Origin: Tritrichomonas musculus
Lineage: Eukaryota; Parabasalia; Tritrichomonadida; Tritrichomonadidae
NCBI GenBank assembly: GCA_039105265.1
Contig: JAPFFF010000006.1
Coordinates: 4,650,001 to 4,714,000 of the forward strand
Reading direction: 5' to 3'
DNA: 64,000 bases
A program made the position numbers and the translations under genes. The first letter of the stretch is position 1; every line of letters starts with the position of its first letter. The notes below the pieces were generated by a model that saw only the letters and a program-made list of their open reading frames with translations, was not told the origin of the DNA and searched no databases. Positions 1 through 11,120 of this stretch are shown in pieces.

Positions 1-3000
1 TGCGAATTTAGCATTTTCAGCGATTGCTGCCAACAAGTCCTTTGTAAAAGTGAACTTCCTCTCAATAATTTCAGGCGGATCAACTTGCCTTGATTCTGTA
101 TCAAAAGCCGCAAACTTTTTGAGAACTTGATATTTATTTTTTTGCAACTTTTTCTGAATGATAATTGTACTGAATGATGATTCATCTTCTGAAGTCATTT
201 GACTTCTGGAACTCATCGCGCCGTCGACATCGACAAGCGAGCTTATTTGCATTTGATGCTGATTTGTGTCAAGTTGACGAAGAACATATTTGTGAGCAAC
301 TGCATCGATCAAAAGCATCAAAGCTCTTCTCATTTCGCCAGTATTATTTTTGTTGGATTCCGCTTCATGACGAAGTTTCTCAATCAAATGATTTTGATCG
401 TCGACAGTCGAGTACGATGACGATAGAAAAGTGTTGATTTGATCAAGAAGACTTGCGGAATTATTAATGGAACTAGAATCATGACTTTCGTCATCAAAAC
501 CTGGAACTTTAAAAGTCGGTTTTGGCAGTGAAGTCATATTAAGTTCAGCATCATCTCCATCTTCATATTCGCTATCGTTATCGTCATCGCTATCACTATC
601 GTTTCTCTTCTTCTTTCTCTTCTTTTTTCTGAGCTTTTTGCTGCTGCTTGAATTCGACGCTGACTTGTCTCCATCTTTGTCAGTGTCCCACGGCGTGTTT
701 GTCAGAACTTTGTTTCCATTGAATGCAACGTTACTGAACTCGGGACAATTTGACTTCTTGTATTCAACACCATCGGCAGCAATGATTGTGCCAAATTGTT
801 GATCAGGGTCCTCAAAAAGTGACTTTCTTTTCTTTGCTGATTTTGTCGCTCTTTTCTTTTTCGTTTTTGGAGCTGACGTTTCAGTTTCTTCTTCTTCTTC
901 TTCATCATCATCTTCAGGAGAGAATCGTTGTGGAATTACCTTCCGAATGAGCGATGATATATGTATGCGCATTTTGTCATTTTCATCTTCAATTGTCTCC
1001 ACTTTTTCTGAATCATTCGTGAGGCTTGGAGGTTTAGGTTTTGCCGATGAATCGTCAATGAGCAACTCCAAAACTCTTAAGTATTTATTGGTGAGCATTG
1101 CAGCACGCTCACCATCTGTGTATTCGAAGTATCCAGGATCATTAACGAAGTTCTTACTCAAGTCACTGATTGAAATATCATTCAATTTGAAATCAGTGCC
1201 ACTTTTTGAATCATCATTATCAATATTTTCATTCTTTATTAAAATTGAATCAGATACATTTGAATGATTTGAATTTATACTCGTCTCTGAATTATTATTT
1301 TTAATTTCACCTTTAGGTGAAATTGTTGTGTTGAGAACGGTTGGGATTTCTTCAAGACGAGGAACAAAAACAGGCTTCTCAAATAAATCATCGTCATTCT
1401 TAAGACTTTCCAACTCTTCTTTTGAATACATCTCGTATTCAACACATTCGTTGATTTTCTTAAGTTCACTCGTTGCTGTGTCATGCATGTCACTCAGCTC
1501 TTTCAGTAAGAATTCACGACTGCTCATCATTCTCGTTGCCTTCAAACTTTGGCGAAGCGGACTGAACTGTTCGTAACCGGAATCCAACTGAAATCTTGCT
1601 TGAGAAGCAGTCGAATTCAGCTTGTTAATTAATTTGAGGTTATGAATGGTCGCTGATGACTCTTTGACATCAAAAATGTCTTCAGGTTTTCGACGATATT
1701 TCCTATCGTTCATGTCGATACTTTTCTTGACACTTTCTATCGGCCTGAGGAATGGATGGTCTGAATTTGAGTCCTTTGAAGCATGGTCACGACCAGGTGT
1801 AGATGGACGATAAAATTTGAGGTCCTTCTGAATTTTCAATACTTTATTTTCATTCAAATTTTCAATTGACTCAGAATTGTCAGTTTCTGAATTCTTACTG
1901 CTTTTTCCTTTCTTCTTCTTGGTCTTGATCTTGAGGCTGGTGACGTCTTCGATTGGAATCTGATTTATTTCGAATTTTTTCGAAATTTTGTGAAGTGAAA
2001 TTGCAGCATTGTGAGTGTCAAAGGCCATTAATAACGATATGTCTCTCTTTAACGTCTGCTTCATCAATGATTGCCGCTTTAAGTCTTGCCGATCTTGATG
2101 CACTCTGTAGACACGAAGCTCATTCATGTTGTAAAGGAGGTTGTCAGAACGGAATTTTTTAATTATTTCAATTTTTTCATTTGGTGACTTGAGCGACTTT
2201 TTGAATGAAGGCGACTTTTTCAGTTGAGAAAGAATGAGAACCATTCTAAAGAAAAGATCCTTGACTTCTTCTGAAGAACTTTTTGTATACCAGTCCACAT
2301 CACACATTTCATAGTCATTCAAATTTGAATAGGCTTTATTTGTTTGATGTAAAGTAGTCGAACAGACCTTGACAATTGGCAACTCATCATTCATTCTTTT
2401 CTTCATTTTTATTAACCGTTTTTTATTCACCTTTCTTGTTGAATTTGAATAGGGAATTGATCGTTTTTTTGAATTGTTCTCAAAAAGTGGGAAATTGAGA
2501 GGATCCGATTGAATTCCCAAATTTTGCTTAAATATGTTTAAAACTGACTGAAGATTTGATTTTTGCTTGGCTTTGGTCAATGACCAAGTAATGAATCTTC
2601 TTTTATCATGATTCATTTCAATCAACTTTTTCCAATCCAAAAAAGCCGATACAAAAGCAAAATGAGGGAAGTCACTCTTTAAAAGGAAGAATGTTTTTAG
2701 CATTAGAAGATTATTTTTAATGACTAAGTTGTGTAAATAAACACTTCTTAATTCTTCTTCAATTACAAAATTTTGCCACTTTTTGAATGAATTTTTTAAA
2801 CATTTAAGAAAACCTCGATATTTCAAAACTGATTCCTTCATTCTTGAAGTAATTTGTAAATCAATAACAGTGTACCAAGCACGAATGACCCTTCGTTTAA
2901 TGTTCGATTTAAACTGTTTTGTTGCTATCAAAACGTTAAATGCACGAAGTGAAGTTGTCATCAATAAATTTTCATGATTTTTTTGAACATTTTCAAAGGC

Positions 3001-4008
3001 TTTGTTGTAAACAGATCGACTTGCCGTATTAATTCGAAGATGAGAAATAATAACCGTTTTGACGTACCGTTGATGTAATTTATCCGCTATTTTATTCAAT
3101 TTTTTTTGTTTCTTTTTCTTCGAAATATAAATAGACCATTCTGTAAGAAATAATTGATTCTTCTTCGATGGAATCTTTCCACTTTTTTTGAATTGCGCCC
3201 ATCGCTTCCAAAAATAAAAAGTCCAAAACATCGGACCAAATAACGATCGTTTTCGGGAAAGTTCTTGCATTGGTCGCGAAGTTCGTCGTAAGGCTAGCTT
3301 TTCTGAAGCAAGTGAAAACCAATGCGAAAATATATTTGAAATAAGTGGACTATAGAAACTTCGTTGATATCTTTGTATAACTTTGGAAGGATATCGTGGC
3401 TGAATAAAGAGAAAATCAGTCCTCATTGCTTGGTTAAAATTATTAACGTTGTAAAATTTATCTTTCGTAATTAAACCTTGATTTTTGCCTTGCTTGATAA
3501 TATACCCATATATTTGCATAAAAGAAATCACTTGATTATAACTAGTAATTGAAACATCTGCTGGCTTTTTTAACGAAAGAATCCATAAATGCAAAGCAAA
3601 TCTCATTCTTTTTTTTCTGATTGAAATAATAAAATTGACAAACTTGTGAAATCTACGCCTTTTTATATAAGCTCTCCAATTTTTTTGAATTTTGAGTGCG
3701 CTATCGGCATAATGAGTATCTCCGTTGTTGTACATGACAAAAGTTTGAATACTTCTTGGCGTAGAATAATCCTTTTGTTCTGTTAAGAATTTTATATGGC
3801 TTGATTTTCGATCACTTTTTTCTTCAAAATCATCTAGATCACTAAGCGGAATAGCTAGAGGAGGAACAAATCTGGATTTCTTTGCTGAACTAGGCGTAGA
3901 ATAGAGTTTTGCTTTTTTTTCAACTACCAAATTAGTAATTTTTGGTATTCTGGGAGTGGTGTATTTACTTTTACTTTTTAAATTTAATGAAAAAAGATCC
4001 AGGTTCAT
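1..4008 (-). CDS. Large IQ-motif, Trp-rich/charged protein, 3' end outside window
   Basis: A single reading frame starts at the ATG at 4008 and stays open, with no stop in any of its 1336 codons, to the left edge, so the C-terminus is missing. I checked every row in this frame. An IQ calmodulin-type motif (IQKNWRAYIKRR) lies at residues 107-118. Residues about 40-500 are helical, basic and rich in Trp, with spaced patterns such as KKWQNFV, FLDWKKLI and WKRWAQF that recall Sfi1-type centrin-binding repeats. The later half is polar, with a run of acidic residues near 895-915 and Lys/Arg clusters followed by an acidic stretch near 640-530. A role in binding calmodulin or centrin at basal bodies or the cytoskeleton is inference. 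The protein is otherwise unrecognised. An in-frame stop lies just upstream of the start. Confidence 0.75.
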   Translation of the reverse strand, partial: MNLDLFSLNLKSKSKYTTPRIPKITNLVVEKKAKLYSTPSSAKKSRFVPPLAIPLSDLDDFEEKSDRKSSHIKFLTEQKDYSTPRSIQTFVMYNNGDTHYADSALKIQKNWRAYIKRRRFHKFVNFIISIRKKRMRFALHLWILSLKKPADVSITSYNQVISFMQIYGYIIKQGKNQGLITKDKFYNVNNFNQAMRTDFLFIQPRYPSKVIQRYQRSFYSPLISNIFSHWFSLASEKLALRRTSRPMQELSRKRSLFGPMFWTFYFWKRWAQFKKSGKIPSKKNQLFLTEWSIYISKKKKQKKLNKIADKLHQRYVKTVIISHLRINTASRSVYNKAFENVQKNHENLLMTTSLRAFNVLIATKQFKSNIKRRVIRAWYTVIDLQITSRMKESVLKYRGFLKCLKNSFKKWQNFVIEEELRSVYLHNLVIKNNLLMLKTFFLLKSDFPHFAFVSAFLDWKKLIEMNHDKRRFITWSLTKAKQKSNLQSVLNIFKQNLGIQSDPLNFPLFENNSKKRSIPYSNSTRKVNKKRLIKMKKRMNDELPIVKVCSTTLHQTNKAYSNLNDYEMCDVDWYTKSSSEEVKDLFFRMVLILSQLKKSPSFKKSLKSPNEKIEIIKKFRSDNLLYNMNELRVYRVHQDRQDLKRQSLMKQTLKRDISLLMAFDTHNAAISLHKISKKFEINQIPIEDVTSLKIKTKKKKGKSSKNSETDNSESIENLNENKVLKIQKDLKFYRPSTPGRDHASKDSNSDHPFLRPIESVKKSIDMNDRKYRRKPEDIFDVKESSATIHNLKLINKLNSTASQARFQLDSGYEQFSPLRQSLKATRMMSSREFLLKELSDMHDTATSELKKINECVEYEMYSKEELESLKNDDDLFEKPVFVPRLEEIPTVLNTTISPKGEIKNNNSETSINSNHSNVSDSILIKNENIDNDDSKSGTDFKLNDISISDLSKNFVNDPGYFEYTDGERAAMLTNKYLRVLELLIDDSSAKPKPPSLTNDSEKVETIEDENDKMRIHISSLIRKVIPQRFSPEDDDEEEEEETETSAPKTKKKRATKSAKKRKSLFEDPDQQFGTIIAADGVEYKKSNCPEFSNVAFNGNKVLTNTPWDTDKDGDKSASNSSSSKKLRKKKRKKKRNDSDSDDDNDSEYEDGDDAELNMTSLPKPTFKVPGFDDESHDSSSINNSASLLDQINTFLSSSYSTVDDQNHLIEKLRHEAESNKNNTGEMRRALMLLIDAVAHKYVLRQLDTNQHQMQISSLVDVDGAMSSRSQMTSEDESSFSTIIIQKKLQKNKYQVLKKFAAFDTESRQVDPPEIIERKFTFTKDLLAAIAENAKFA

Positions 4009-5710
4009 TTATTTTATTTATATTAAATAACGTATTTATTGAAATTAAAATTTGATCATAATATTTGCATTATGCTTTTTAATTTGATTTTTATCAATAT
4101 TTTAAATACAATTATAAAGTTAAATTAATACTATCAGTATGAATCCGATTTATGCATCCAATAAAAAGTTTTTTTTGATTAGACTTTTTATTTTGAGAAT
4201 CGATATCAAAAACGTCACTTTTTTGCATCAGACACTCGATTATCAGTTTAAAATCTGATATCGAGATTATCATGATATCAGATATAAAATGTGATATAAA
4301 AATAATGGTAGACTTCAAAAAGGGCTAAACCACATTCCTTTTACAACATTCAAATTTGAATAAATCAATCAAAAGATTCTATGCGTTTTCACAAAATTAC
4401 CAAGATCTCAAACAGATTTATCTTTTTTTACAATTGATATTTGTGATTTTAAAATATTTAAAAATAAATAATAGAATGTATTGATATTTATATTAAGATT
4501 AAAATCAAAAAACACATTCTTTTTATGAAATATTTGAGATTCAATTACGATCATATATTTATCTAAAAGATTAATTGAAAATTCTGAAATCGATCTCAAG
4601 AATCAGTGCATATTTATGTATCGATATCAAAAAGTCATTCAATTATCGATCTCGAGAATCGGAGAATAGCAAGCCTATTTTTGATCCAAAAAAAAAAATT
4701 ATAAAGAAATTGTTGATCTTTTCACAAAAATCTTCTGATATTACATTGCTGAAATAAAAAATCATTAGAAGCCTAAAATTCAATTTCAATTAATTGAAAT
4801 ATCATGGGTGGGACACTCTTTTTTTGACCTCAAAAAGTTTCAAAATCTCTTCGAATTTTAGGTTTTATTTGGTGATTTTAATAAATTTTCTTACCCATTT
4901 AATAATCTTTAAATTGGTCATTGAAACCAATCAAAAAACTTAATATTCATCGAGTTTTTTTTGACTTCACATACTAATAGATCTCTCTTCGTAAGAGATA
5001 TCCTTCAAAACTACTAATACTATTTGATTTTATACATATGCATTATACATTATAAAACATAAATATTTATAATTACTTTGCCGTTAGTCCAAAAAAGTTA
5101 ATATAATAATTATTTTTAAGTTTTTTCGATACATGATCTTTTCTAACTTTTTATTTTGTAATATTCGATTTCTTCTTTTAATGCTCAATAAAATGATATA
5201 TTTTGTTTGAACATAACTTCAAAGATAAAGTTTAGTTTGAAAAATGAATTCAAAAAGTTGAATTAATAAACGGAATGATTCAATTTTCGGCGGTTAGAAA
5301 ATTAATTTTAAACGATCAAACTCAATATTTTTGCTTTAAAATATATTATAAGAATAGGGAATATTATTTAAAATGAGGTTCCGCCATTTATAAAATCAAA
5401 AAATTCAAAATGACCATTTTTTACCCAAATTATTTTTTATGGAAAATAAAATGCGATTATCTAATTCACCTTTGATGATTTTGATTTTTTAAATAGTAAA
5501 TTATATGTAGCTATTAAAAATCTATCTAAATATAAAATAACTGGAAAAAGTCTTGGATTGCTTACTCATGAAATATCAATTAATGATGAACATACTTGAC
5601 AATAAACAAAAAGAAAATTATTATTTGAATTAATAAATAATATACTGTTCAATAAAAAAAAAAAAAATAGCATCACAATAAATAAATAATAATTAATTTA
5701 TTAAAAATTT
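4009..5710. other. AT-rich intergenic region
   Basis: No credible gene was found. Open frames here are at most about 68 codons and low in complexity. Around 4190-4270 and 4580-4660 there are loosely similar stretches built on GAATCGATATC-like and CGATCTC-like words, which may be remains of an old duplication. Poly(A) and poly(T) runs are common. Confidence 0.5.
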
Positions 5711-6064
5711 TTAAGGTTCTCCTTTCAAATTCATAAGATAAAATTCAATGAGATTTCACAAATAAAATATACATAAATATCGTTTTTAAAAATGAATTAA
5801 AATATAAAATTTATATAGATATATATTTCAAAAGATTGAATAAAAATATATTTATGAAATCTTACCGATTTTGTTTTTTTCAGATAGAAATCATAGAATT
5901 AAAGATTCAATAAAATTTTGAATAAAATAAGATTTAATCGTTGAGGCCAAATATTTTTATTTTTCACCAAAACTTTTTCCGAAAAATGCTCTATTGAATT
6001 ATATATTCTATGAGTTAATTCAATATTGAATAATATACATTTTTTTAGGGAAGGAGAACCTTAA
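5711..6064. mobile_element. TTAA-flanked miniature inverted-repeat element
   Basis: TTAA at 5711-5714 is followed by GGTTCTCCTT. AAGGAGAACC at 6051-6060 is followed by TTAA at 6061-6064. This gives 10-bp perfect inverted ends (one more match follows a mismatch) and duplicated TTAA, as for piggyBac-like targets. The 354-bp unit has no coding capacity. Its right TTAA contains the stop codon of the leucine-rich repeat gene that ends at 6061. Other TTAA-GG-ended units occur at 9662-11499 and 10241-10489, suggesting one mobilising source. Confidence 0.6.
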
Positions 6065-9000
6065 GTAAATTCGATAACTTTAACTTTCGGAGAGAAATTG
6101 CATAAATGCACTTGCAATGACCTATGAACCATTACTTGATTCAATGCAGTACAACCATCGAAAGCATTTTTATTAGATTTATCGAATACGAAATTAGAAT
6201 GAATTACCACCCTTTCCAATGCAGTGCATCCTTTGAAAGCCATTTTTTCGATGCAATCCACAGAAGGAGGGATAGATATTTCCTTTAACGACCAGCAGCC
6301 TCTGAAGGCTAGTTTCTCAATTTTTACCAAAGAAGAAGGAAGATTTATTTCTGCCAATGAAGAGCAATTGTCGAAAGAGCCAGTCCCAATCACTTTGACC
6401 GGAGAAGATATTGAAATATCAACCAATTTGACACATTTTAAAAATGTATTTGGCTTTATTTCAGTTATTTGTGCATTAATTTCTACTTTTGTTAAATTGC
6501 AGCAACTTGAAAAGGCATACGTACCAATATATTTAACTGAAGAAGAAATTGAAATTTCACAAATATTAGATTTGGCGAATGCGAAGTCATCTATATAATT
6601 CAAAGAAGATGAAAACGTTAATTTTTTTAATTCATTACAATCTTTAAATGCATTACTTCCAATTGAAGTCACAGAAGTAAGATTTGTTACTTCAACCAAT
6701 GAAGAACAACCTTCAAAAGTACTTTGGCAAATTGTTTGTAATGAAGGAGAAAGATCTATGCGAGTTAAATTGTGGCAATTCTCAAAACAATTGAATCCAA
6801 TTGATGTTACAGAAGAAGGAATATCTATTGAAATTAATTCTTTACAATCTTTGAAAACACCATTTTCTATTTTGGTTATGGAAGAAGTAATTTTAATCTC
6901 TTTAAGTGAACTACATCCTCCAAAAGAGTTAGATCCAATTGATGTTACTGAAGAAGGAATATCTATTGAAATTAATTCTTTACAATCTTTGAAAACACCA
7001 TTTTCTATTTTGGTTATGGAAGAAGTAATTTTAATCTCTTTAAGTGAACTACATCCTTCAAAAGAGTTAGACCCAATTGATGTTACAGAAGAAGGAATTT
7101 TAATCTCTTTAAGTGAAATACATCCTTCAAAAGAGTTAGATCCAATTGATGTTACAGAAGAAGGAATTTTAATCTCTTTGAGTGAACTACATCCTCCAAA
7201 AGAGTTAGACCCAATTGATGTTACTGAAGAAGGAATATCTATTGAAATTAATTCTTTACAATCTTTGAAAACACCATTTTCTATTTTGGTTATGGAAGAA
7301 GTAATTTTAATCTCTTTAAGTGAACTACATCCTTCAAAAGAGTTAGACCCAATTGATGTTACAGAAGAAGGAATTTTAATCTCTTTAAGTGAAATACATC
7401 CTTCAAAAGAGTTAGATCCAATTGATGTTACAGAAGAAGGAATTTTAATCTCTTTGAGTGAACTACATCCTCCAAAAGAGTTAGACCCAATTGATGTTAC
7501 TGAAGAAGGAATATCTATTGAAATTAATTCTTTACAATCTTTGAAAACACCATTTTCTATTTTGGTTACAGAAGAAGGAATTTTAATCTCTTTAAGTGAA
7601 CTACATCCTTCAAAAGAGTTAGATCCAATTGATGTTACTGAAGAAGGAATTTTAATCTCTTTGAGTGAACTACATCCTTCAAAAGAGTTAGATCCAATTG
7701 ATGTTACTGAAGAAGGAATATCTATTGAAATTAATTCTTTACAATCTTTAAAAACACCATTTTCTATTTTGGTTACAGAAGAAGTAATTTTAATCTCTTT
7801 GAGTGAACTACATCCTTCAAAAGAGCTAGATCCAATTGATTCTAAAGAAGGTGAAAGTGTTACATTTTCTAGTTTAGAACAATTGTAAAAAGCAAGGTAA
7901 CCAATACTTTTTGCAGAACTTAAATTTGGTGCGTATAATAATGATTCACATGCATAAAAAGCGTTTTCTCCAATTGATTCCAGTGGAGATTTGGTAATAA
8001 ACTTCACTAAAGATGAACAATCACCAAAACATCTATTACTAATTGATTTTATTGAAGAAGACATGATTGTCACTTGAATTAGTTGTGAACACTTTTCAAA
8101 TGATGATTCTCTAATTGATTGGACTGAAGAAGGAATTGTTATTTCTTTTAATGATGTGCAGCAATAAAACGCCATTTTTTCAATTGTTTCTAGTGATTCT
8201 GGAAGTGATACTTTTCTCAATGATGTACATGATCTAAAAAGGCCTTCTTTAATAGATATAATATTAGAAGGAATCTTGATTTCTCTTAATTTCTCACATG
8301 ATATTAAAGCGTTATCATTAAGTTCAATGTTTTTCTGATCTAATAAATATTCAACAATTTCAACATTGTTTCTTCGTCCTGCTGTATGTATCGCTTTTTC
8401 TCGTTTTTGTTCATGACGAAACCTATTTACATTTATTTCGTTAATATCAACTTTCTTTTCTTTAACATAAAATTTAACAAATTCGAGATAGTCAAATTCA
8501 ACAAAATAAAAGAATAATGATAAATCATCAATAAAATCTTTTTCTTCATCATCAAGAACAGCTTGAATTAAATCATAATTATGATAACGAAAAGTAGTTA
8601 TAATGCTCTTTTCTTTAGAAGTAAGATTTGGTTTATCATGTTGATTTTTTATTTGATAATAATAATACTCTTCTTCTTCTTCTTCTTCTTCTTTTTCCTT
8701 TTCTTCTTCATTTGGCATTTTGAATAAATTATCTCGAATGTAATGCGCAATGTTATTATGGTGACATTTAATTGATTCATTGTAACATTCTTTATATGTT
8801 TCATCTTCAGGAATTACTTTTTTTTCTTCAAGAAAATGAATCAATTCTGGATTATTCGAATGAATTCCATAAATCCACAATGATGGACTCAAATTGGCTT
8901 TATTCATAAACAAATAACGAATTATTTGCATTGATCCAAAGAAACATGCATATTCAATCATTGATATTTTTTCCTTTGTCATCAAAAAGTGGTTAGTTTC

Positions 9001-9636
9001 ATAAATTGAATGACTAATTTGACCATTTGATGAAATATTCTTTCTATTGAAATTAACAATGAAGTCATCAATTGAATCGTTTCGAATTAAACTGCAAAGA
9101 TAATCATCATTCTCCCCAATTGTTAACTTATCGTCTTCAATTGATGCATAACCGTTTAAATGCATTTCTGCTTCAATAGATTTTTTCATATCACTTGTTA
9201 ATTTTTCTTTGATCTCATTGAAAAAGTAGAATTTGTAATTAACGTATTTTTTATTCAAAATAAAGTCGTGAAGGATCTCGTCATCAATGACAACTATCTT
9301 TTGCTGTATTAAAAAAAGAAGAACTCTTTTATTGTGTTTGAAAAAATTAAAAATTCGTGAATTTGAAAAAGTCTGTTTGATTTGATCCTTATAATGATTT
9401 AAGATTTTTTCTGTTCTCTGAATTAAATTTTGATGGCGACTATGATTTTTGGAGATTTTGTTAATTATTATCATAATTTCATGGATATTATCTGAATTTT
9501 CGAAAATATTTTGATTTTTGATATTATTTACTAAATTGATAAAATTTTCATCTTCGTTTTCATCTTCTGATTCTAGGAAATCAATAATAAGATCGTAAAT
9601 ATTTTTCATAGCAACGCAATGCTCTTTTATTTCCAT
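6061..9636 (-). CDS. DUF3447/ankyrin-type N-terminus fused to BspA-like leucine-rich repeats
   Basis: This 1191-residue protein starts at the ATG at 9636. Residues 1-310 have the trichomonad DUF3447 layout: NHYKDQI, SRIFNFFKHNKRVLLFLI, then IEYACFFGSMQIIRYL and ESIKCHHNNIAHYI. An acidic and poly-Tyr stretch (about 310-330) and one ankyrin-like unit follow (about 410-440). From about residue 455 to the end there are some thirty 23-residue BspA/LRR_5 repeats of the form IPSSVTSIGSNSFEGCSSLKEI. The central repeats are almost identical. No signal peptide or membrane segment is seen, so an intracellular binding or scaffold role is more likely than a surface adhesin. The stop codon falls in the TTAA of a neighbouring repeat element, so the original C-terminus may be lost. 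The N-terminus is paralogous to the pseudogene at 45048-48945. Confidence 0.9.
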   Translation of the reverse strand: MEIKEHCVAMKNIYDLIIDFLESEDENEDENFINLVNNIKNQNIFENSDNIHEIMIIINKISKNHSRHQNLIQRTEKILNHYKDQIKQTFSNSRIFNFFKHNKRVLLFLIQQKIVVIDDEILHDFILNKKYVNYKFYFFNEIKEKLTSDMKKSIEAEMHLNGYASIEDDKLTIGENDDYLCSLIRNDSIDDFIVNFNRKNISSNGQISHSIYETNHFLMTKEKISMIEYACFFGSMQIIRYLFMNKANLSPSLWIYGIHSNNPELIHFLEEKKVIPEDETYKECYNESIKCHHNNIAHYIRDNLFKMPNEEEKEKEEEEEEEEYYYYQIKNQHDKPNLTSKEKSIITTFRYHNYDLIQAVLDDEEKDFIDDLSLFFYFVEFDYLEFVKFYVKEKKVDINEINVNRFRHEQKREKAIHTAGRRNNVEIVEYLLDQKNIELNDNALISCEKLREIKIPSNIISIKEGLFRSCTSLRKVSLPESLETIEKMAFYCCTSLKEITIPSSVQSIRESSFEKCSQLIQVTIMSSSIKSISNRCFGDCSSLVKFITKSPLESIGENAFYACESLLYAPNLSSAKSIGYLAFYNCSKLENVTLSPSLESIGSSSFEGCSSLKEIKITSSVTKIENGVFKDCKELISIDIPSSVTSIGSNSFEGCSSLKEIKIPSSVTSIGSNSFEGCSSLKEIKIPSSVTKIENGVFKDCKELISIDIPSSVTSIGSNSFGGCSSLKEIKIPSSVTSIGSNSFEGCISLKEIKIPSSVTSIGSNSFEGCSSLKEIKITSSITKIENGVFKDCKELISIDIPSSVTSIGSNSFGGCSSLKEIKIPSSVTSIGSNSFEGCISLKEIKIPSSVTSIGSNSFEGCSSLKEIKITSSITKIENGVFKDCKELISIDIPSSVTSIGSNSFGGCSSLKEIKITSSITKIENGVFKDCKELISIDIPSSVTSIGFNCFENCHNLTRIDLSPSLQTICQSTFEGCSSLVEVTNLTSVTSIGSNAFKDCNELKKLTFSSSLNYIDDFAFAKSNICEISISSSVKYIGTYAFSSCCNLTKVEINAQITEIKPNTFLKCVKLVDISISSPVKVIGTGSFDNCSSLAEINLPSSLVKIEKLAFRGCWSLKEISIPPSVDCIEKMAFKGCTALERVVIHSNFVFDKSNKNAFDGCTALNQVMVHRSLQVHLCNFSPKVKVIEFT
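6780..7860. repeat. 69-bp coding repeats in 276-bp higher-order units
   Basis: The basic 69-bp unit encodes one 23-residue leucine-rich repeat. Four units form a 276-bp block present twice nearly unchanged (about 7010-7285 and 7286-7561). Partial copies lie on both sides, at about 6820-7010 and 7560-7840. Near identity at the DNA level points to recent unequal crossing over or gene conversion. Confidence 0.85.
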
Positions 9637-9825
9637 TTTGAATATCGATTATAGACTAAACTTAAGGGGGACCTTTCCCCGTTTACTATTTTTTTTTAAC
9701 GATCATTGTTTCACTTTGATATAATCGTTTTCCCTCAAATTTTCATTCAATTTTAAAAAGGAAATAACTAAAGATAGAAATCAAATCGATGTTTGCTTTT
9801 TGTTTTATCAATACTGTATTCAAAA

Positions 9826-9982
9826 AACTTAAAACTTGACGGTGACAAAATGTTAAAAAAAATCAATGCAATTTAAAAAAAATCAAAAAAATCATAAATA
9901 TTTTCATTTTTTTTAATAATTTATTAAATAATAAACTTAATGATAATTAAACCAAAAAATTGCCACCGTCAAGTTTTAAGTT
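9826..9982. mobile_element. 157-bp foldback/MITE
   Basis: Perfect 19-bp inverted ends: AACTTAAAACTTGACGGTG at 9826-9844 and its reverse complement at 9964-9982. Each end contains a TTAA (9829-9832, 9976-9979), but the match runs 3 bp past it. TTAA may therefore be part of the repeat rather than a target duplication. The interior is almost pure A+T. Confidence 0.65.
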
Positions 9983-10240
9983 ATGGTACATTCTCTATAT
10001 TTATTGAATTAATAATTTGACTTAGATATCCTGAAATGAGTTATTTCATTTTTAAATTTTCTTTTGTTGTTATAATTTAGAAAAAAACATATTTTTATAA
10101 AGCAATAAGAAAAAACTGGTTATTTATCAATATTCACAATAATAATGATCAATTAAATACATTAACAAGAGAAAAAACTCGTTTTTTTGATCAATTATAA
10201 TTTACTTAAATTTTTATCATAAATGATCATATCAGTTAAT

Positions 10241-10489
10241 TTAAGGTACAAATCCAGTACGTTATTTTTTGAATAGGAGAACGTTTATTATTTGAATAGT
10301 TGCATGTCTCTGAAAAAGTTTAAATTGACTAGGTTTGTTTTTGACACTTATTTTACAATTTAAATAAACATTATGACATGTTATATGAAATGGATGAAAA
10401 TAATCGTTTTTTATTTAACATGTCATCTTATTCTTTGAGAATGTCAAAAAAAAATTGCGGTTACTAAACTTACTGGATTTGTACCTTAA
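10241..10489. mobile_element. 249-bp TTAA-flanked MITE
   Basis: TTAA at 10241-10244 is followed by GGTACAAATCCAGTA. The exact reverse complement lies at 10471-10485, followed by TTAA at 10486-10489. The ends are 15 bp and perfect. There is no coding capacity. The GG start and TTAA flanks match the larger element that surrounds it. Confidence 0.75.
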
Positions 10490-10981
10490 AAAAAATAATG
10501 AATTATTACCAGTTTTTATATATTTATTTTCAATTTTATATATAATATGTGTTGATTTGCTTTTTTTTTTTTTAGAAAAATCAAAATGATTAAGCCTTGG
10601 TTTTTGTATTTACAATTGTATACAACTTGTCCGTTTAAAAATTACAATTGTAATTACAATTGTAAATACGTTATGTTCTCGATATTAGTTTTTTATTTTT
10701 ATCTTGATCTACAATTATTTTTTTATATTAAAAATGTTTTAAATAATTTAAAAATAAAAAGATAAAATAGTAAAATGTTTTTCAAATTAAATAATATTAT
10801 TTTTGATTCTTCATAAAATTTAAAAAAAATTATTCGTATTCAAAAAGTTTCATTGATACTACAAATCAAAAAATCGTTATTTTATGAAAAAATACGTTAA
10901 AAAGCCGTTTATAGTATTTGTGATGTAAAAAAAAAGGCCTAAAAATGATACAAAATTGAGTCGTTTCATTACTCATAAAAG

Positions 10982-11120
10982 CATTATTTTTCTGGAATGC
11001 TTATTGAATTCCAATTTGTTTTACAGTTGTCTTTTAAAATATGAAAAAATCATTGCAAACCCTCTTTGAGAACAAAGCTTTGTTCTTTTATTAACATGCA
11101 ATTCCAGAAAAAAAATAATG
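10982..11120. repeat. Foldback unit with CTGGAAT ends
   Basis: CATTATTTTTCTGGAATGC at 10982-11000 is matched in inverse by 11098-11120 (GCAATTCCAG followed by an A-run and TAATG), with small length differences in the A/T run. A perfect 16-bp palindrome, GAACAAAGCTTTGTTC, sits inside at 11070-11085. Just downstream the words CATGCAATTGGAAT and GATTTATAATATC recur as direct repeats (about 11125-11260). No clear target duplication was seen. Confidence 0.45.

Noticed and set aside
4112-4757. Three short frames (60-68 codons) after the left gene
   Set aside because: Low-complexity Ile/Ser/Lys/Phe sequences in AT-rich DNA, without relatives, good start context or domains.
6758-7888. 376-codon plus-strand open frame rich in repeats (HPSKELDPIDVTEEGI)
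   Set aside because: It is the mirror of the leucine-rich repeat array on the minus strand. Repeats without stops in one frame stay open across the array. The minus-strand protein has clear domains; this one does not.
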